The notes below the pieces were generated by a model, which searched no databases, was not told where the DNA came from, and saw only the letters and a program-made list of their open reading frames with translations. This document shows, piece by piece, positions 20,657 to 22,367 of a stretch of DNA of 22,367 nucleotides. This stretch comes from Verrucomicrobiota bacterium (GTDB lineage: Bacteria > Verrucomicrobiota > Verrucomicrobiia > Chthoniobacterales > UBA10450). Location: contig QHQU01000214.1 of the NCBI GenBank assembly GCA_003219925.1, forward strand, positions 1-22,367, written 5' to 3'. Made by a program: the position numbers and the translations under genes. Each line of letters begins with the position of its first letter. Position 1 is the first letter of the stretch.

Positions 20657-21871
20657 ATGAAACGAAAGCGGGTTGTCGTTCTTGGCGCCACCGGCTCCAT
20701 CGGCGAGAGCGCTGCGAAAGTTGCACGCGACATTCCTGAGCGCGTGGAAATTGTCGGCATCGCGGCGAACTCGAAGGCGCGTGAGCTCGCGGCACAAGCC
20801 AACGAATTGCGACCGGCCGCAGTTTGCATCGTCGATGAGACAAAACTCAGCGAGTTGCGCGCAAACCTAAAGTATGAGCCGGAGATTTTTGCGGGCGAAA
20901 CGGGCCTCCGTGAGATTGCCTCGACCGTCGTGAGCGACATGGTTTTGGTCGCAATTGTTGGGACCGGTGGTTTGCGTCCCGCGCTGGCTGCAATCGAAGC
21001 GGGGAAAGATCTGGCCGTTGCCAGCAAGGAGATTTTAGTGATGGCGGGCGAGATTGTGATGCGGAAAGCGCGCGAAAAAGGAGTAGAGGTGTTGCCGGTT
21101 GATAGCGAGCACAACGCAATTTTTCAATGTCTTCAAGGTGGACGGGGCCTTAGTGGCCCGAACAGTCGCAGCGCTGAGGCCGCTCCCACATTTCAGTCGA
21201 CCGACATTCGCCGAATTATTCTCACCGCCAGCGGCGGTCCCTTTCGGGAAACGCCGGCCGAGAAGTTTTCGGGAATTACGGTGGAAGAAGCGCTCAAACA
21301 TCCGACTTGGAACATGGGGCAGAAGATCACGATCGATTCGGCCACGTTATTTAATAAGGGACTGGAAATGATTGAGGCGCATTGGTTATTTGGAGTGGGA
21401 ATGGCGCAGGTGGAAGTAGTGATCCATCCGCAAAGCATTGTCCATTCGATGGTCGAATTCGCCGATGGCTCGGTGCTGGCGCAATTGTCGCACTCCAACA
21501 TGTGCTTCCCGATTCAATACGCCATCACCTGGCCGGATCGTGTGCCAAATTCGCTGCCACCGCTCGATTTTGGAAAACTGGCGGAACTGAAGTTTGCGCG
21601 GCCGCGCTACGATGATTTCCCCGCGCTCGGCCTGGCCCGGCGCGCCGGGGAAACCGGCGGTACGCTTCCCGCTGTTTTGAACGCGGCCAATGAAATTGCG
21701 GTCTCAGCTTTTCTCGAGAAACGCATGAGTTTCCCCCAAATCTGGCAAACAGTTGAGCAGGTGATGGACGCGCACGAGTCCGTTGCACAACCCGATCTCG
21801 ATGAGATATTGAGGGCTGACCACTGGGCGCGCGCGGAAGCAGGGAGGCACGCTAAGACGTTGAATCGGTAA
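20657..21871 (+). CDS. dxr: 1-deoxy-D-xylulose 5-phosphate reductoisomerase
   Basis: The protein has 404 residues from the ATG at 20657 (MKRKRVVVLGATGSIGESA). An in-frame TTG at 20642 would add five residues and is less likely. It catalyses the NADPH-dependent second step of the MEP isoprenoid pathway. Seen: the Rossmann GATGSIG motif (10-16), the VASKE motif (121-125), the metal site DSEHNAIFQ (D149, E151), LTASGGPFRETP (189-200), HPTWNMGQKITIDSATLFNKGLEMIEAH with the flexible loop and metal ligands, and NMCFPIQYAITWPDR. About 15-20 extra residues (161-183) sit between FQCLQ and IRRIILTASGG, where most family members have only a few. The DNA of this insertion is GC-rich with hairpin-forming words. 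It lies between cdsA and rseP, 69 bases upstream of the latter. Confidence 0.95.
   Translation: MKRKRVVVLGATGSIGESAAKVARDIPERVEIVGIAANSKARELAAQANELRPAAVCIVDETKLSELRANLKYEPEIFAGETGLREIASTVVSDMVLVAIVGTGGLRPALAAIEAGKDLAVASKEILVMAGEIVMRKAREKGVEVLPVDSEHNAIFQCLQGGRGLSGPNSRSAEAAPTFQSTDIRRIILTASGGPFRETPAEKFSGITVEEALKHPTWNMGQKITIDSATLFNKGLEMIEAHWLFGVGMAQVEVVIHPQSIVHSMVEFADGSVLAQLSHSNMCFPIQYAITWPDRVPNSLPPLDFGKLAELKFARPRYDDFPALGLARRAGETGGTLPAVLNAANEIAVSAFLEKRMSFPQIWQTVEQVMDAHESVAQPDLDEILRADHWARAEAGRHAKTLNR
21137..21205 (+). repeat. Possible in-frame palindromic insertion inside dxr
   Basis: The segment encodes the extra residues GGRGLSGPNSRSAEAAPTFQ and three more. Its DNA contains GGGCC-TTAGT-GGCCC (21145-21159) and the 8-bp palindrome CAGCGCTG (21169-21176) next to GAGGCCGC. 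Dxr homologues recalled from other bacteria lack this stretch. It is suggested, not proven, to be an inserted repeat that kept the reading frame. Confidence 0.45.
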
Positions 21872-21940
21872 AGCGTTACATCGGAACCGCCGGCGCCCAA
21901 CTCGAATTACCATTCACGAATCACGATTGACGTTTCCATC

Positions 21941-22367
21941 ATGATCCTGCACATCGCGCGCGTCATCCTCATCATTTTCGAGGTCCTGGCTCTTTTCAAT
22001 CTGCTCATCATCGTGCACGAGCTTGGCCATTTTTTAGCCGCACGCTGGCGTGGCCTTTATATCGAAAAATTTGGCGTCTGGTTCGGCAAACCGATTTGGA
22101 AAAAAACGATCAACGGTGTCGAGTACTCCCTTGGTTCTCTGCCGTTCGGCGGATTCGTCGCACTACCACAACTTGCCCCCATGGACATGATCGAGGGCAA
22201 AGCGGACGTCGATCGCGCGCAGTTACCGAAGATTTCGGCGTTCGACAAAATCATCGTCGCCTTCGCCGGTCCACTTTTTAGTTTCCTGCTTGCTGTCGTT
22301 TTTGCGATCGTCATCTGGACGGTGGGGCGACCGGTCAGCGAATCGGAAGCGACCACGATTATCGGGT
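21941..22367 (+). CDS. rseP: RseP-type site-2 intramembrane metalloprotease (partial, N-terminal part)
   Basis: The gene starts at the ATG at 21941 and runs off the right edge; 142 codons are visible. The first hydrophobic helix contains the zinc motif HELGH (26-30) in LLIIVHELGHFLAARW, typical of S2P/RseP proteases, followed by FGVWFGKPIWKK, YSLGSLPFGGFVAL and the second helix motif FAGPLFSFLLAV (family usually FAGPLFNF, so Asn is replaced by Ser). A PDZ domain and the distal catalytic Asp would lie beyond the edge. The enzyme cleaves membrane-spanning anti-sigma factors or signal peptide remnants in the inner membrane. Position after cdsA-dxr is the classical arrangement. Between dxr and this gene is a 69-base gap with a CATTCACGAATCACGATTG word at 21911. 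Confidence 0.93.
   Translation, partial: MILHIARVILIIFEVLALFNLLIIVHELGHFLAARWRGLYIEKFGVWFGKPIWKKTINGVEYSLGSLPFGGFVALPQLAPMDMIEGKADVDRAQLPKISAFDKIIVAFAGPLFSFLLAVVFAIVIWTVGRPVSESEATTIIG

Noticed and set aside
21222..21239. ACCGCC-AGC-GGCGGT hairpin inside dxr
   Set aside because: It encodes the conserved LTASGGP motif, so the symmetry is most likely a result of the protein sequence and GC-rich codons.

Overview
The window looks like a chromosomal segment of a soil-type Verrucomicrobiota bacterium (Chthoniobacterales or 'Spartobacteria'-like). I infer this from the gene families (matrixin with FG-GAP-like repeats, DUF3303, 3D-domain lipoprotein, rhomboid-like protein with a zinc motif), the moderately high GC, the weak Shine-Dalgarno sequences and the many small palindromic intergenic elements. 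No rRNA, tRNA, transposase, phage or CRISPR sequence was seen. No gene-free stretch exceeds about 285 bases.

Layout, left to right. 1-1589 (-) is the N-terminal part of a DsbD/ScsB-type thiol:disulfide transporter, cut by the window edge. It is followed by a small membrane-anchored ORF (+). 1994-4207 (-) holds two secreted proteins: a matrixin metalloprotease with five exact 49-residue repeats, and downstream of it a small secreted partner. 4413-5967 (-) is a low-specificity threonine aldolase with a lipoprotein 13 bases downstream. 6060-6860 (-) is a rhomboid-like membrane protein that lacks the protease residues. 7072-8552 (+) is gcvT-gcvH, closed by a strong symmetric hairpin. 8633-9888 (-) holds a degenerate receiver protein and a DUF1345 membrane protein. 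10174-12228 (+) is a probable four-gene unit for small membrane and envelope proteins, with two DUF3828-like paralogues flanking a protein built from a duplicated domain. 12446-15866 (+) contains a short cation-efflux-like protein, an M29 aminopeptidase, an ATP-grasp-like protein and a cupin. 15916-19538 (-) carries DUF3303, kbl and tdh, with a 3D-domain lipoprotein inserted in the opposite orientation between kbl and tdh. 19691-22367 (+) is the conserved envelope/isoprenoid cluster cdsA-dxr-rseP, with rseP cut by the right edge.

How the genes fit together. Five genes concern one-carbon, glycine and threonine chemistry. Threonine aldolase (threonine to glycine plus acetaldehyde) and Tdh plus Kbl (threonine to glycine plus acetyl-CoA) make glycine, and GcvT/GcvH are two parts of the glycine cleavage system that consumes it. 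gcvP is not in the window. cdsA-dxr-rseP is the usual lipid/isoprenoid/envelope-stress neighbourhood.

The most unusual feature is a set of palindromic, often nested elements at 6930-7032, 8566-8603, 12253-12329, 16203-16265 and 18355-18390. They occupy intergenic gaps, and two of them share the same head sequence. A GC-rich, hairpin-containing, in-frame insertion in dxr (about 21137-21205) may be a coding counterpart.
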